A DNA stretch of 14,862 bases from Azovibrio restrictus (GCA_003252145.1 QKDJ01000225.1:1-14862), one strand, 5' to 3'. Positions 1 to 7,567 are shown, counted from the first letter of the stretch. Notes: generated from the letters alone by a model not told the origin. A program made the numbers and translations.

Positions 1-990
1 GAAACCCTGTCCGATGAAAAGGGCGTGTTGGCCGCCGAATCCAACGAGAAGAATCAACTGACCGGCATCTTCCTGTTCGAAACCCTGCGCCCCATGGAGC
101 GTTTGTCCATCGACCTGGGAGCCCGCTATGACCGCTCCCAGGTGGAAATCAACGAAACCGAATACAGCGCCTACAACTACAGCACCGGCCGGTACACCAA
201 CTACGCCACGCCCCTGGAAACCCATACCCGGCACACCTTCAAGCTGTTCTCACCCAAGCTGGGCGCCACCTGGAAAGTCAATGAGGCCATCAATGTCTAC
301 GCCAGCCTGGCCCAGGCCGATCAAGTGCCCACGGACAGCGAACTCTCCAGCAATCCGGACCTGACCGCCCCCACCGTGCGTAATGCGGAAGTGGGCATGA
401 AGCTGCGTACGGAGGTCATGAGCGTGGATGTGGCCCTGTACAAGAGCAAGGTGGAGGACGAAATCATCACCGTGCGCCAGGACGGGGAAAACGTCTATCA
501 AAACGCCGGGCGGACCAACAAGACCGGCCTGGAAATCTCAGGCCTGCACCGCTTTGGCCCCTGGGAACTGGGTGCCGGATACAGCTACTCCGACTACACC
601 TACGACCAGTTCAGCGAAGTGGTGCGGGTCGGGGCCGTCAGCTCCAATGTGGACCGGGCCGGCAAGCGCCTGCCCTATGTGCCCAAGCATCAGGGCAACG
701 TCTCTCTGCGCTGGGGAGCCAATGGCTGGAAGCTGGGACTCACGGCCCTGTACTGGGGTACCTACTACCTGGACAACGCCAACAGCGAGACCTACTCGCC
801 GGGCTGGACCAGCAGTCTCATGGCCGGCTATGCCTGGGGCCCCAAGGAGCGCCACAGCCTGACCCTGAACGTGGATAACCTGACCAACAAGTACTACGCC
901 ATGCAGGTCAGCAAGGACGCCGCCGGCAAGGTGACCTACACCGCCGCCGCCCCCCGCAGCGCCTTCCTCACCTACCGCTACAACTTCTGA
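1..990 (+). CDS. TonB-dependent outer-membrane receptor, C-terminal part (5' end outside window)
   Basis: The reading frame is open from base 1, so this is the last ~329 residues of a longer protein; TonB-dependent receptors are usually 650-800 residues, so the signal peptide, TonB box, plug and early barrel lie upstream. What remains is alternating amphipathic, aromatic-rich beta-hairpin sequence typical of a 22-strand barrel, with segments such as NAGRTNKTGLEISG and LNVDNLTNKYYAMQ near the end. The chain finishes in TYRYNF: the terminal Phe is the outer-membrane barrel signature read by the BAM machinery. The receptor takes a scarce ligand across the outer membrane using energy from TonB-ExbB-ExbD, all three of which are encoded four genes downstream in the same run. 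The ligand cannot be read from the barrel half alone; the operon partners point to a metal or metal chelate (inference). Only 8 bp separate it from the next gene. Confidence 0.93.
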   Translation, partial: ETLSDEKGVLAAESNEKNQLTGIFLFETLRPMERLSIDLGARYDRSQVEINETEYSAYNYSTGRYTNYATPLETHTRHTFKLFSPKLGATWKVNEAINVYASLAQADQVPTDSELSSNPDLTAPTVRNAEVGMKLRTEVMSVDVALYKSKVEDEIITVRQDGENVYQNAGRTNKTGLEISGLHRFGPWELGAGYSYSDYTYDQFSEVVRVGAVSSNVDRAGKRLPYVPKHQGNVSLRWGANGWKLGLTALYWGTYYLDNANSETYSPGWTSSLMAGYAWGPKERHSLTLNVDNLTNKYYAMQVSKDAAGKVTYTAAAPRSAFLTYRYNF

Positions 991-998
991 GGCCTCCC

Positions 999-1838
999 AT
1001 GAAACGACACCTGACACTGGCCCTGCTGGCCAGCCTCAGCCTGCCGGGGCTGGCCCAGCATCATGGGCATGGAGCGCCGAGCAGCCAGGATCTGAAAGGG
1101 CACTGGATCGACGAACCCCTGATCCAGCAGATACCGGACAAGGCAGATCGCAGCAAGGCCCGCCTGCGCCTGGACAATCTGGCGGCCGGATTCATCACCG
1201 CCTATCCCCCGGAAGGAGCAGCCCGGGAGCTGCCCCTGGCCGGGGGCCCCGTGGACATCACCAGCGGCCCCATGGGCAACTACCACTGGCTCCAGGCCCG
1301 GGTGGAAACCCCGGACGAGGTTCGGGTCGCCAGCAGTTTTCGCTACTTCGGCAATCCGGGCCCGGCCCCCACGGCCATGCTGGCGCAACCCAAGGGGGAA
1401 CTGGAAATCGTGCCCCAACCCCTGCCCCGGGAACACTGGCAATACCGGAGCAATCAGGAATGGGCTTTCCTGATTCGCTACCAGGGCCAGCCCCTGGCCA
1501 ATGCCACCCTGCACTTCATGACCCGCAACGGCAGCCACGATGCCACCCGTAGCGGCCCCGACGGTGTGGCGCGCATCTACTTCCCCGATGACTGGCCCCC
1601 TGAGGCTGCTGGCGACGGCAGTCCGCGCCGGGCCATGAGCCCCTTTGTCCTGATGGTGGAGCACCAGGGCACCAGTCGCCGCTATCACACGGCCTTCAAC
1701 GCCCAGTACGGCACCGATCCCATGGCAGAGCGCAACCTGCCTGCCGGGATGGGCTTCCTGGCCCTGGGCGGCATCCTGGCCTTACCCCTGCTCCGTCGCA
1801 AGAAAACGGCAGCCAAGCCCCGGGAGGAATGCCCATGA
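999..1838 (+). CDS. Secreted/membrane-anchored protein with His-rich mature N-terminus (DUF4198-like, tentative)
   Basis: 279 residues, not a family I recognise with certainty. Residues 1-19 are a clear Sec signal peptide (basic KRH start, Leu/Ala-rich core, G-L-A before the likely cut), giving a mature start QHHGHG. Residues ~150-235 look like a beta-sandwich domain (a QPLANATLHFMTRNG stretch, then GPDGVARIYFPDDW and PFVLMVEHQG) of the sort found in DUF4198/NikK-like periplasmic metal-uptake proteins; this resemblance is by eye and weak. The C-terminus has a hydrophobic segment (~residues 248-266, GMGFLALGGILALPLL) followed by RRKK and a polar tail, so the protein is probably anchored in the inner membrane facing the periplasm. 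The start is 8 bp after the receptor stop with a GAGG element overlapping that stop; its own stop forms an ATGA overlap with the next gene, arguing for co-translation. A role as periplasmic ligand-binding partner of the receptor is inference. Confidence 0.8.
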   Translation: MKRHLTLALLASLSLPGLAQHHGHGAPSSQDLKGHWIDEPLIQQIPDKADRSKARLRLDNLAAGFITAYPPEGAARELPLAGGPVDITSGPMGNYHWLQARVETPDEVRVASSFRYFGNPGPAPTAMLAQPKGELEIVPQPLPREHWQYRSNQEWAFLIRYQGQPLANATLHFMTRNGSHDATRSGPDGVARIYFPDDWPPEAAGDGSPRRAMSPFVLMVEHQGTSRRYHTAFNAQYGTDPMAERNLPAGMGFLALGGILALPLLRRKKTAAKPREECP

Positions 1839-2875
1839 CAAGCCCATTCACCCTGGGTCGGCTGCGGCTGGCCGTGCAACTGCTGATGCTCTTCCTCACC
1901 GTCTGGGGCAGCCAGGTGGTGGGCTACTACGCCGCGGACAAGCTCAGCGGCACCCTGCCCGCCCTCTCCTGTGCCTACGACAAGCAGAACGGGGCCTACT
2001 GCATGCTCATCCCCCTGCAGCACCAGCTCCATCACCGGGTGGGCGAGGCCATTGTGGCAACCCAGCAAATCTCCCTGCAGATTCTGCTGCCCCTGCTGTT
2101 TACCGTGCTCACCTTCCTGGCCTTCTTCGTGGTGCTCAACAAGGCCTTCTGCGGCTGGGTCTGCCCCCTGGGCACCGTACAGGAACTCATGTTCCGGCTG
2201 GGTCGGCGCCTGGGTCTCCCCACCCGGCGGCTGGAGCCGGGCCAGACTAGCAAGGCCAGACCGGTAAAGTGGCTGCTGCTGATCACCCTGGTCCTGGCTC
2301 TGCCTTTGCTGGCCGGTCTGGGCCTGACTCCGGCAGCAACGGGGGATGCCTGGTGCCAGGTCTGCCCTTCCCGCATTGCCACGACCCTGCTCACGGCAGA
2401 TACGGAGCAGGCCGCCATCAAGTCAGGCTCTACCCTGGAGTTCGCTCTGGGCGCCGTGGCCAACACCCTGTTCGGCTTTACCCTGATTGGCGCCCTGGCC
2501 CTGCGCCAACCCTTCTGCCGCATCTGTCCCTTGCTGGCCTGGAACGCCCTGTTCCAGAAAATCGGCCTGTTGCGGCTGGTAAAACAGCCCAATGAAAAGT
2601 GTGGCAAGTGCCGGGTCTGTTCCGAAGCTTGCCCCATGGACATCGAGGCCATTTCCAGGGAACACGGGGCCAAGGCCTTCACGGAGGACTGCACCCTGTG
2701 CGGCCGATGCACCGAGTACTGCCCGGAAGACGGAGTAATCGCCCTGAAGCTGGGACCGATTCCCCTGTTCCGCTCCAGCCGGGCCTATTACAAGCAGCGG
2801 GTCCAGGGGGAAAAACCCAACGGGGAACGCCGTCCGGTCAAGTTCCACGTGAAACCGGCCAAGCCCCATGACTGA
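1835..2875 (+). CDS. Membrane polyferredoxin, NapH/NosR/CcoG/FtrD-like 4Fe-4S protein
   Basis: 346 residues. Inner-membrane electron-transfer protein with about four to five transmembrane helices and several cysteine clusters: FCGWVCPLG (C106, C110), CQVCPS (C174, C177), FCRICP (C228, C231), then two C-terminal ferredoxin motifs CxxCxxCxxxCP (C256/259/262/266 and C286/289/292/296) that should hold two [4Fe-4S] clusters. This layout is that of NapH, the NosR C-terminal half, CcoG and FtrD. Known members move electrons across or along the membrane; CcoG has been linked to Cu(II) reduction and FtrD belongs to a ferrous-iron uptake system. Here it sits between a receptor operon's periplasmic protein and a DsbD-like protein, so a metal-reduction role is an inference. 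I chose the ATG at 1835 (ATGA overlap, GGAGGA 6 bp upstream) over the ATG at 1829, which directly abuts that Shine-Dalgarno. It overlaps the next gene by 8 bp. Confidence 0.9.
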   Translation: MTSPFTLGRLRLAVQLLMLFLTVWGSQVVGYYAADKLSGTLPALSCAYDKQNGAYCMLIPLQHQLHHRVGEAIVATQQISLQILLPLLFTVLTFLAFFVVLNKAFCGWVCPLGTVQELMFRLGRRLGLPTRRLEPGQTSKARPVKWLLLITLVLALPLLAGLGLTPAATGDAWCQVCPSRIATTLLTADTEQAAIKSGSTLEFALGAVANTLFGFTLIGALALRQPFCRICPLLAWNALFQKIGLLRLVKQPNEKCGKCRVCSEACPMDIEAISREHGAKAFTEDCTLCGRCTEYCPEDGVIALKLGPIPLFRSSRAYYKQRVQGEKPNGERRPVKFHVKPAKPHD

Positions 2876-3581
2876 GGCCGCACCCAGCCTGCTGGCCACC
2901 TGGCTGCTGGGCGCCAGCATGGGCCTTACCGCCTGCACGGCCACCTGCCTGCCCTTCATGGGCACCTGGATGGTGGCCCGGGGCAGCGGGCCGGGGCAAG
3001 GCAGCCTGTGGAAAGACACGGCCGGCTTCATCGCCGGCCGCATCAGCGCCTATATCCTGCTGGGTACCCTGGCAGCCCTGGCCGGACAGGAGCTGGCCCG
3101 TTTTCTGGACCAGGGCCTGGGGCATTTGCTCATCGGCGGCGCCACCCTGGCCGCAGCCCTTTGGCTGTTGGCAGATTCTGGCCAGCACAAGCCCTGTGCC
3201 GTGGCACGCAAGGCCCAAGCGCCAGGGGAGCAGCATGTCCTGCACTTTCAGCCCCAGGCCAAACCGGCCTGGCAAGACAGCTCGCCGCCCTTTGCCGTGG
3301 GTTTTTCCCTCAGTCTCATTCCCTGCGCGCCCCTGGCTTCCCTGTTGGCCATCTGCACCCAGGCCGGTCAGGCCGGATCAGGCGCCCTCCAGGGGTTGAG
3401 TTTCGGCCTGGGGGCCGCCCTTACGCCCCTGCTGATCCTGCTTCCCCTGCTAGGTCGTATGGGCAGTCACCTGGGCACAAGCTGGCGGGGTAATGGGCTG
3501 CGCTATCTGGGCGTGCTGATCCTGGCGGCCCTGGGGGTGCGACAGCTGTACCAGGGACTGGTGGCCGGGGGTGTCCTGTGA
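2868..3581 (+). CDS. Six-helix DsbD/CcdA-like membrane protein (TauE/SafE, DsbD_2 type)
   Basis: 237 residues, almost wholly hydrophobic, with about six predicted helices in two halves separated by a polar loop (residues ~100-140). The first helix carries TACTATCLPF (C23, C27) and the fourth carries SLIPCAPLAS (C153). A Cys-x-Pro type element in helix 1 and another in helix 4 is the pseudo-symmetric arrangement by which DsbD/CcdA pass reductant across the membrane. Proteins of this type are commonly labelled sulfite exporter TauE/SafE or DsbD_2, and occur next to CcoG in cbb3-oxidase maturation clusters (known). Function here, as thiol reductant carrier or as metal transporter, is unproven. 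The start ATG overlaps the polyferredoxin stop by 8 bp, the Shine-Dalgarno is weak, and the stop forms a GTGA overlap with tonB, so translation is probably coupled on both sides. Confidence 0.82.
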   Translation: MTEAAPSLLATWLLGASMGLTACTATCLPFMGTWMVARGSGPGQGSLWKDTAGFIAGRISAYILLGTLAALAGQELARFLDQGLGHLLIGGATLAAALWLLADSGQHKPCAVARKAQAPGEQHVLHFQPQAKPAWQDSSPPFAVGFSLSLIPCAPLASLLAICTQAGQAGSGALQGLSFGLGAALTPLLILLPLLGRMGSHLGTSWRGNGLRYLGVLILAALGVRQLYQGLVAGGVL

Positions 3582-4264
3582 GGGAAGCCCTGGTCCGCCA
3601 GACTCGATCCCGGCGTCGTTTCCTGGCCTTGGCCCTGGGCCTGCATGTGTTGCCCGTGGGAGCCTTGCTGTATCTGGGTCGGCAAACCCCAGCTCCGCTC
3701 CCTCAACCCTTGCCGGTCCTGGTCTCCCTGATCCCCGAAGCGCCGCCCGCTCCGGTGGTTCAGGCACCGGAACCCCCGGCACCCGCGCCTCCTACGCCAT
3801 CTGCACCGACCAAGCCCCGGGCCGCTCCCGCCCCAAGCCGGACACTGGTGCCAACGACGCCTGAGCCGGCACCCCAAGCACCGGCCAACGATAGGCCGTC
3901 ACCGGCGTTGGCCAGCCCTTCAGTGCCATCCCCTGCACCAGCTCCGGTATCGACTCCTGCCACCGAGCAAAGCGGCCCCATCAGCAGCCCTCGTTTTGAT
4001 GCGGCCTATCTGCAGAACCCCAAGCCCCTCTACCCCCTGCTGGCCCGGCGCCGAGGCATCGAAGGCAAGGTGATCCTGCAGGTCCGGGTCGGCCCGGAAG
4101 GTGATGCCCTCTCCGTGCAACTGCACCAGTCCAGCGGCGACGACAGCCTGGACAAGGCTGCCCTGGAAACCGTAAGGCGCTGGCGGTTCGTGCCCGCCCG
4201 CCAAGGCAATACCCCCGTACCAGCCACCGTGCTGGTACCCATCACTTTCAAATTGGAGAACTGA
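3578..4264 (+). CDS. tonB: TonB energy-transduction protein
   Basis: 228 residues. Couples the inner-membrane proton motive force, through ExbB-ExbD, to the outer-membrane receptor. Visible parts: a short basic cytoplasmic start (RQTRSRRR), one transmembrane helix (~15-34) containing the conserved His (H23), a long Pro/Ala-rich periplasmic spacer (~37-135), and a C-terminal TonB domain (~145-228) with YPLLARRRGIEGKVILQ, the LDKAALETVRRWRF signature and a final beta strand. The usual Ser four residues before the helix His (SxxxH) is replaced by Ala19, which is within family variation. The start is GTG in a GTGA overlap with the preceding stop; no ATG fits before the helix. Only 2 bp separate it from exbB. 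It most likely serves the receptor at the start of this window, although it could also energise other receptors. Confidence 0.94.
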   Translation: MREALVRQTRSRRRFLALALGLHVLPVGALLYLGRQTPAPLPQPLPVLVSLIPEAPPAPVVQAPEPPAPAPPTPSAPTKPRAAPAPSRTLVPTTPEPAPQAPANDRPSPALASPSVPSPAPAPVSTPATEQSGPISSPRFDAAYLQNPKPLYPLLARRRGIEGKVILQVRVGPEGDALSVQLHQSSGDDSLDKAALETVRRWRFVPARQGNTPVPATVLVPITFKLEN

Positions 4265-4266
4265 TC

Positions 4267-4962
4267 ATGGAAACCCTGGATCTCGCCCGTCTCTGGTACG
4301 GCACCGATAGCGTGGGCCGGGCCGTCGCCCTGCTGCTGCTGCTCATGTCCCTGGCCAGCTGGTATGTGATTCTCAGCCGGGGCTGGGAAGTCTGGTCCCT
4401 GCGCCGCTGCCTGCCCACGGCCCTGCGCAATTTCTGGAATGCCCCCAGCCTGGAAACGGGCCACCAGCAACTGGAGCAGACCTCCTGTGCCCCCCTGCTA
4501 TCACCCCTGTCCGACGCCACTCGGCAACTGGGCCCGGCGGCCGCCCGACCCGGTTTCGATCACTCGGGTCAGCTCACCCGCAGCCTGCGCCAGGCCCTGA
4601 CGGAAATCACCATGCATCTGGAAAGCGGCCTCACCCTGCTGGCCTCCACGGCCGCCGTAGCACCTTTTGTGGGTCTGTTCGGCACGGTCTGGGGCATCTA
4701 CCACGCCCTGCTGGGCATCTCCCGGGCCAGTTCCGTACAACTGGACGTGGTGGCCGGCCCCGTGGGCGAAGCTCTGGTAATGACCGCTGCCGGCCTGTTC
4801 GTGGCCATTCCTGCCGTGCTGGCCTACAACTTCCTCAACCGGGCCAACCGCATCCTGATGGCCGCCGCCGACGGCTTTGCCCACGATCTGCACGCCAGCG
4901 CCACCGCGGGTGAGACCTGGAATACCAGCGACACCCGGCGTCCCCGGGTGGTAGGAGGCTGA
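4267..4962 (+). CDS. exbB: ExbB, proton-channel subunit of the TonB motor (MotA/TolQ/ExbB family)
   Basis: 231 residues. Forms the pentameric inner-membrane scaffold of the ExbB-ExbD-TonB motor. Three transmembrane helices are visible (~17-37, ~118-147, ~164-187), with the large cytoplasmic loop between the first two. Key family residues are present and spaced as in E. coli ExbB: T140 in GLFGTVWGIY, E168 in VGEALVMT and T173 five residues later (E. coli T148, E176, T181). The start codon follows the tonB stop by 2 bp with GGAGAA upstream; the stop is 1 bp before exbD, whose Shine-Dalgarno (AGGAGG) lies inside the exbB end. A TolQ assignment is unlikely because tonB and exbD are immediate neighbours and there are no tolA/tolB/pal genes. 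Confidence 0.95.
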   Translation: METLDLARLWYGTDSVGRAVALLLLLMSLASWYVILSRGWEVWSLRRCLPTALRNFWNAPSLETGHQQLEQTSCAPLLSPLSDATRQLGPAAARPGFDHSGQLTRSLRQALTEITMHLESGLTLLASTAAVAPFVGLFGTVWGIYHALLGISRASSVQLDVVAGPVGEALVMTAAGLFVAIPAVLAYNFLNRANRILMAAADGFAHDLHASATAGETWNTSDTRRPRVVGG

Positions 4963-4963
4963 G

Positions 4964-5386
4964 ATGAGTTTCGGTAGTTTTGAAGGGGAAGGCGTTCCCA
5001 AACTCAACGCCGAGATCAACACCACGCCCCTGGTGGATGTGATGCTGGTGCTGCTGGTGGTCTTCATCCTCACGGCCCCCCTGCTGGCCCAGGGCATCAA
5101 GGTGAACCTGCCCCAGGTCCAGGCTGCGCCTCTGGAGGCGGAAACCCAGCCCATCCAGCTGGGCATTCAGGCCGATGGCAGCCTGTTCTGGAATGAGCAG
5201 CCCCTGTCCCCCACCCATCTCCAGGCCACGCTCATGGATGCGGCCCAGCGTCAGCCCCAACCGGAAATCCGCATCCGGGCTGACGAGGCCACGCCCTACC
5301 GGCATCTGGCCCGGGTGATGGGGGCCGCCCAGGCCGCCGGCTTGAGCCGCATCGGGTTCATGACCCAACCCGAACCTAAACCTTGA
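4964..5386 (+). CDS. exbD: ExbD, proton-carrying subunit of the TonB motor
   Basis: 140 residues, normal length for the family. A short cytoplasmic start is followed by NTTPLVDVMLVLLVVF, in which Asp25 is the essential protonatable residue at the same number as in E. coli ExbD. One helix (~23-43) is followed by a periplasmic ExbD/TolR domain (~60-140, for example IQLGIQADGSLFWNEQ and ending in RIGFMTQPEPKP). It works with ExbB to harvest proton motive force for TonB. Strong AGGAGG Shine-Dalgarno 7 bp upstream of the ATG. This is the last gene of the + strand operon; its 3' end overlaps the convergent permease gene by 11 bp, and no intrinsic terminator is visible after it. Confidence 0.95.
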   Translation: MSFGSFEGEGVPKLNAEINTTPLVDVMLVLLVVFILTAPLLAQGIKVNLPQVQAAPLEAETQPIQLGIQADGSLFWNEQPLSPTHLQATLMDAAQRQPQPEIRIRADEATPYRHLARVMGAAQAAGLSRIGFMTQPEPKP

Positions 5387-6143
5387 AGGTATCCCAGGCG
5401 AACTTGAGGATCAGGGCGCCCACCACCAGCAGGAACACCCGGCGCACAAAGCCGCTGCCATGCTGCAGGGCCAGCCGGGTGCCCACCAGGGAGCCGCCCA
5501 CGTTGCACAGGGCCATGCCCAGCGCCAGCAGGGGCAGCCAGTGGCCGTGGGGCAGGAAGAAGGCCAGGGCCGCCACATTGGTAGCCACATTGACCACCTT
5601 GGCCGCCGCCGAGGCATGCAGGAAATCAAAGCCGAAAAAGCGCACGAACAGGAAGATCAGGAAACTCCCCGTGCCCGGCCCGAAAAAGCCGTCGTAAAAG
5701 CCGATAACCGCCCCCAGCAACAGGGCAAAGAAAAGCTCCCGCTGTCCCCTATGGGCGGGCCGATGCACTTGGCCCAGATCCTTGTGCCAAAGAGTGTAGG
5801 CGGCAGCGAACACCAGCAGGCCCAGAATCAAGGGGCGCAACAGATCCCGGGGCAACCAGGCCACGGCGGCGGCCCCCAACCAGGAACAGGCAAAGGCCGC
5901 TGCAGCTGCAGGCAAGGTGGTACGCCAGGGCATTTCCACCCGGCGCACGAAACGCCAGGCCGCATTGGCCGTGCCAAAAACACTGGCAATCTTGTTGGTG
6001 CCGAACAGAGTGGCCGGCGCCTGCCCCGGCAAGGCCGCAAACAGGGCCGGAATCTGCACCAGCCCACCGCCTCCCACTACCGCATCCACCAAACCCGCCA
6101 AAAAGGCAGCAGGCAGCAGGAACAGCAGGGCGGACTCGGCCAT
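5376..6143 (-). CDS. TSUP-family permease (TauE/SafE, YfcA-like)
   Basis: 255 residues, inner-membrane protein with about eight hydrophobic segments. It shows the two Gly-rich half-repeats of the family: LVDAVVGGGGLVQIPAL with the following TNKIASVFGT near the N-terminus, and GFYDGFFGPGTGSFL with AKVVNVATNVAAL in the second half. These match E. coli YfcA closely in order and wording (GFYDGFFGP and TNKxxxxxG). TSUP proteins are thought to export sulfite, sulfoacetate or related anions; the YfcA substrate is unsettled, so I give no substrate. It starts 3 bp after the mnmE stop, so it is probably translated from the mnmE transcript; the Shine-Dalgarno is weak. It is unrelated in architecture to the DsbD-like TauE/SafE protein at 2868-3581 in spite of the shared database name. 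Confidence 0.92.
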   Translation of the reverse strand: MAESALLFLLPAAFLAGLVDAVVGGGGLVQIPALFAALPGQAPATLFGTNKIASVFGTANAAWRFVRRVEMPWRTTLPAAAAAFACSWLGAAAVAWLPRDLLRPLILGLLVFAAAYTLWHKDLGQVHRPAHRGQRELFFALLLGAVIGFYDGFFGPGTGSFLIFLFVRFFGFDFLHASAAAKVVNVATNVAALAFFLPHGHWLPLLALGMALCNVGGSLVGTRLALQHGSGFVRRVFLLVVGALILKFAWDTFKV

Positions 6144-6146
6144 GGC

Positions 6147-7505
6147 CTACTTGCCGATGCAGAAACGGCTGAAAATCACCCCCAGCAGGTCGTCAGCCGT
6201 GAATTCCCCGGTGATTTCGGAAAGGGCGTTCTGGGCCAGACGCAGTTCCTCGGCAAAGAACTCCAGGGCCGGGTGAGCCCCTTCCACCTGGGCCCGGGCT
6301 GCCGCCAGATGCACGGCACCGGCTTCCAGGGCCTGGAGGTGACGCTCCCGGGCGATGAACACATCTTCAGCCTGGTGCCAGCCCGCCACTTCCAGCAGAG
6401 CCTGTTCCAGCAGCTCCATACCGGCCCCGGATTTGGCGGACACGGACAGGGCGATGTCCGAACCTTCCGGGTGTTTTTCCGGGGCCTCGCCGATCAGGTC
6501 GATCTTGTTCCTCAGGGTGATGCGCCGCAGCCCGGCGGGCAGCTTGTCCAGGATGGCCCGATCCGCCTCCGTAAGGCCCACTTTGGCGTCCAGGAGCAGC
6601 AGGGCCAGGTCGGCCTTTTCGATTTCCTGCCAGGTACGGGCGATACCGATTTTCTCCACCGCATCCTCAGTCTCCCGCAAGCCTGCCGTGTCGATGATGT
6701 GCAGGGGAATACCCTGAATCTGGATGGAGGATTTCAGGGCGTCCCGGGTGGTGCCTGCGATATCGGTGACGATGGCCAGTTCATCCCCGGCCAGCCGGTT
6801 CAAGAGCGAGGACTTGCCCACATTGGGCTGGCCGATCAGCACCACCTGCAGGCCCGCCTGGAGCAGCTTGCCCTGCCCGGCCTTGTCCCGCACCGTGGCC
6901 AGCTGGCTATCGAGTCGGGCCAGGCGGCCAAAGGCATCGGCGGCCTGGAGGAAGTCGATCTCTTCCTCTGGAAAATCCAGGGTGGCTTCCACCAGCATGC
7001 GCAGATTGGTGAGCTCATCCACCAGGGCATGGATGGCCTTGGAGAACTCCCCTTGCAGGGAACGCACGGCAGAACGGGCCGCCGCCTGGGTGGAGGCGTC
7101 GATCAGGTCCGCCACCGCCTCGGCCTGGGCCAGGTCCAGCTTGTTGTTCATGAAGGCCCGACGGGTAAATTCCCCGGGCTCGGCCATGCGGGCACCCAGT
7201 TCCAGGCAGCGGCGCAAAAGCAGGTTCATGACCACCGGCCCCCCGTGGCCCTGGAGTTCCAGCACGTCTTCCCCGGTAAAAGAGGCCGGTGCTGCGAAAT
7301 AGAGCAGCAGGCCGGAATCGATGACGCTGCCGTCCCCTTCCAGGAAATCGGTGAGGGTGGCATAACGGGGCTGGGGGGCGCGCCCCGTCAGGGCCAGGGC
7401 GATGCTCAGAAGATTGGCACCGGAAATTCGGATCACCCCCACCCCGCCTCGACCCGGCGGAGTGGCGATGGCGGCGATGGTGGGCAGAGACAGAGGCTGG
7501 TTCAT
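6147..7505 (-). CDS. mnmE: MnmE (TrmE), tRNA uridine-5-carboxymethylaminomethyl GTPase
   Basis: 452 residues (E. coli 454). With MnmG (GidA) it modifies U34 of tRNAs reading two-codon sets, using GTP hydrolysis and a folate cofactor. The N-terminal TrmE_N folate domain (1-~120) begins with [20 protein letters not shown]; helical segments flank a G domain (~217-375) with G1 GQPNVGKSS (225-233), G2 GTTRD (251-255), G3 DTAGLRE (272-278) and G4 NKID (333-336). The chain ends in FCIGK, the conserved C-terminal CxGK carrying the catalytic Cys449. The start at 7505 (MNQPLSL) aligns with the family; the longer frame back to 7553 would begin inside the yidC terminator. No convincing promoter or Shine-Dalgarno is visible upstream, so expression may rely on read-through of that terminator or a weak promoter in the 75-bp gap. 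Confidence 0.97.
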   Translation of the reverse strand: MNQPLSLPTIAAIATPPGRGGVGVIRISGANLLSIALALTGRAPQPRYATLTDFLEGDGSVIDSGLLLYFAAPASFTGEDVLELQGHGGPVVMNLLLRRCLELGARMAEPGEFTRRAFMNNKLDLAQAEAVADLIDASTQAAARSAVRSLQGEFSKAIHALVDELTNLRMLVEATLDFPEEEIDFLQAADAFGRLARLDSQLATVRDKAGQGKLLQAGLQVVLIGQPNVGKSSLLNRLAGDELAIVTDIAGTTRDALKSSIQIQGIPLHIIDTAGLRETEDAVEKIGIARTWQEIEKADLALLLLDAKVGLTEADRAILDKLPAGLRRITLRNKIDLIGEAPEKHPEGSDIALSVSAKSGAGMELLEQALLEVAGWHQAEDVFIARERHLQALEAGAVHLAAARAQVEGAHPALEFFAEELRLAQNALSEITGEFTADDLLGVIFSRFCIGK

Positions 7506-7532
7506 GGGTCGGATTCTGGCAGAGGTAAACGG

Positions 7533-7567
7533 AAAAAGGGCCGCCGGAATCATCCGGGCGGCCCTTT
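7533..7567 (-). terminator. Intrinsic terminator downstream of yidC
   Basis: An 11-bp perfect stem: AAAGGGCCGCC at 7535-7545 against GGCGGCCCTTT at 7557-7567, with an 11-nt loop in which further G-C pairs are possible. Read on the - strand, the stem is followed by a T run (the A run at 7533-7537 on the + strand). It begins 13 bp after the yidC stop and lies before the mnmE start at 7505. The + strand side has only three T's, so it is mainly a leftward terminator. Confidence 0.85.

Noticed and set aside
1829..1834. ATG at 1829 as the polyferredoxin start
   Set aside because: It directly abuts the GGAGGA, leaving no spacing; the ATG at 1835 has 6-bp spacing and an ATGA overlap with the previous stop.
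3760..3981. Gly/Ala-rich - strand frame opposite the TonB spacer
   Set aside because: It is simply the complement of the Pro/Ala codons of the TonB periplasmic spacer.
7506..7553. N-terminal extension of MnmE starting at 7553
   Set aside because: The extra 16 residues are unlike the family and the start codon falls in the loop of the yidC terminator; MNQPLSL at 7505 matches the usual start.
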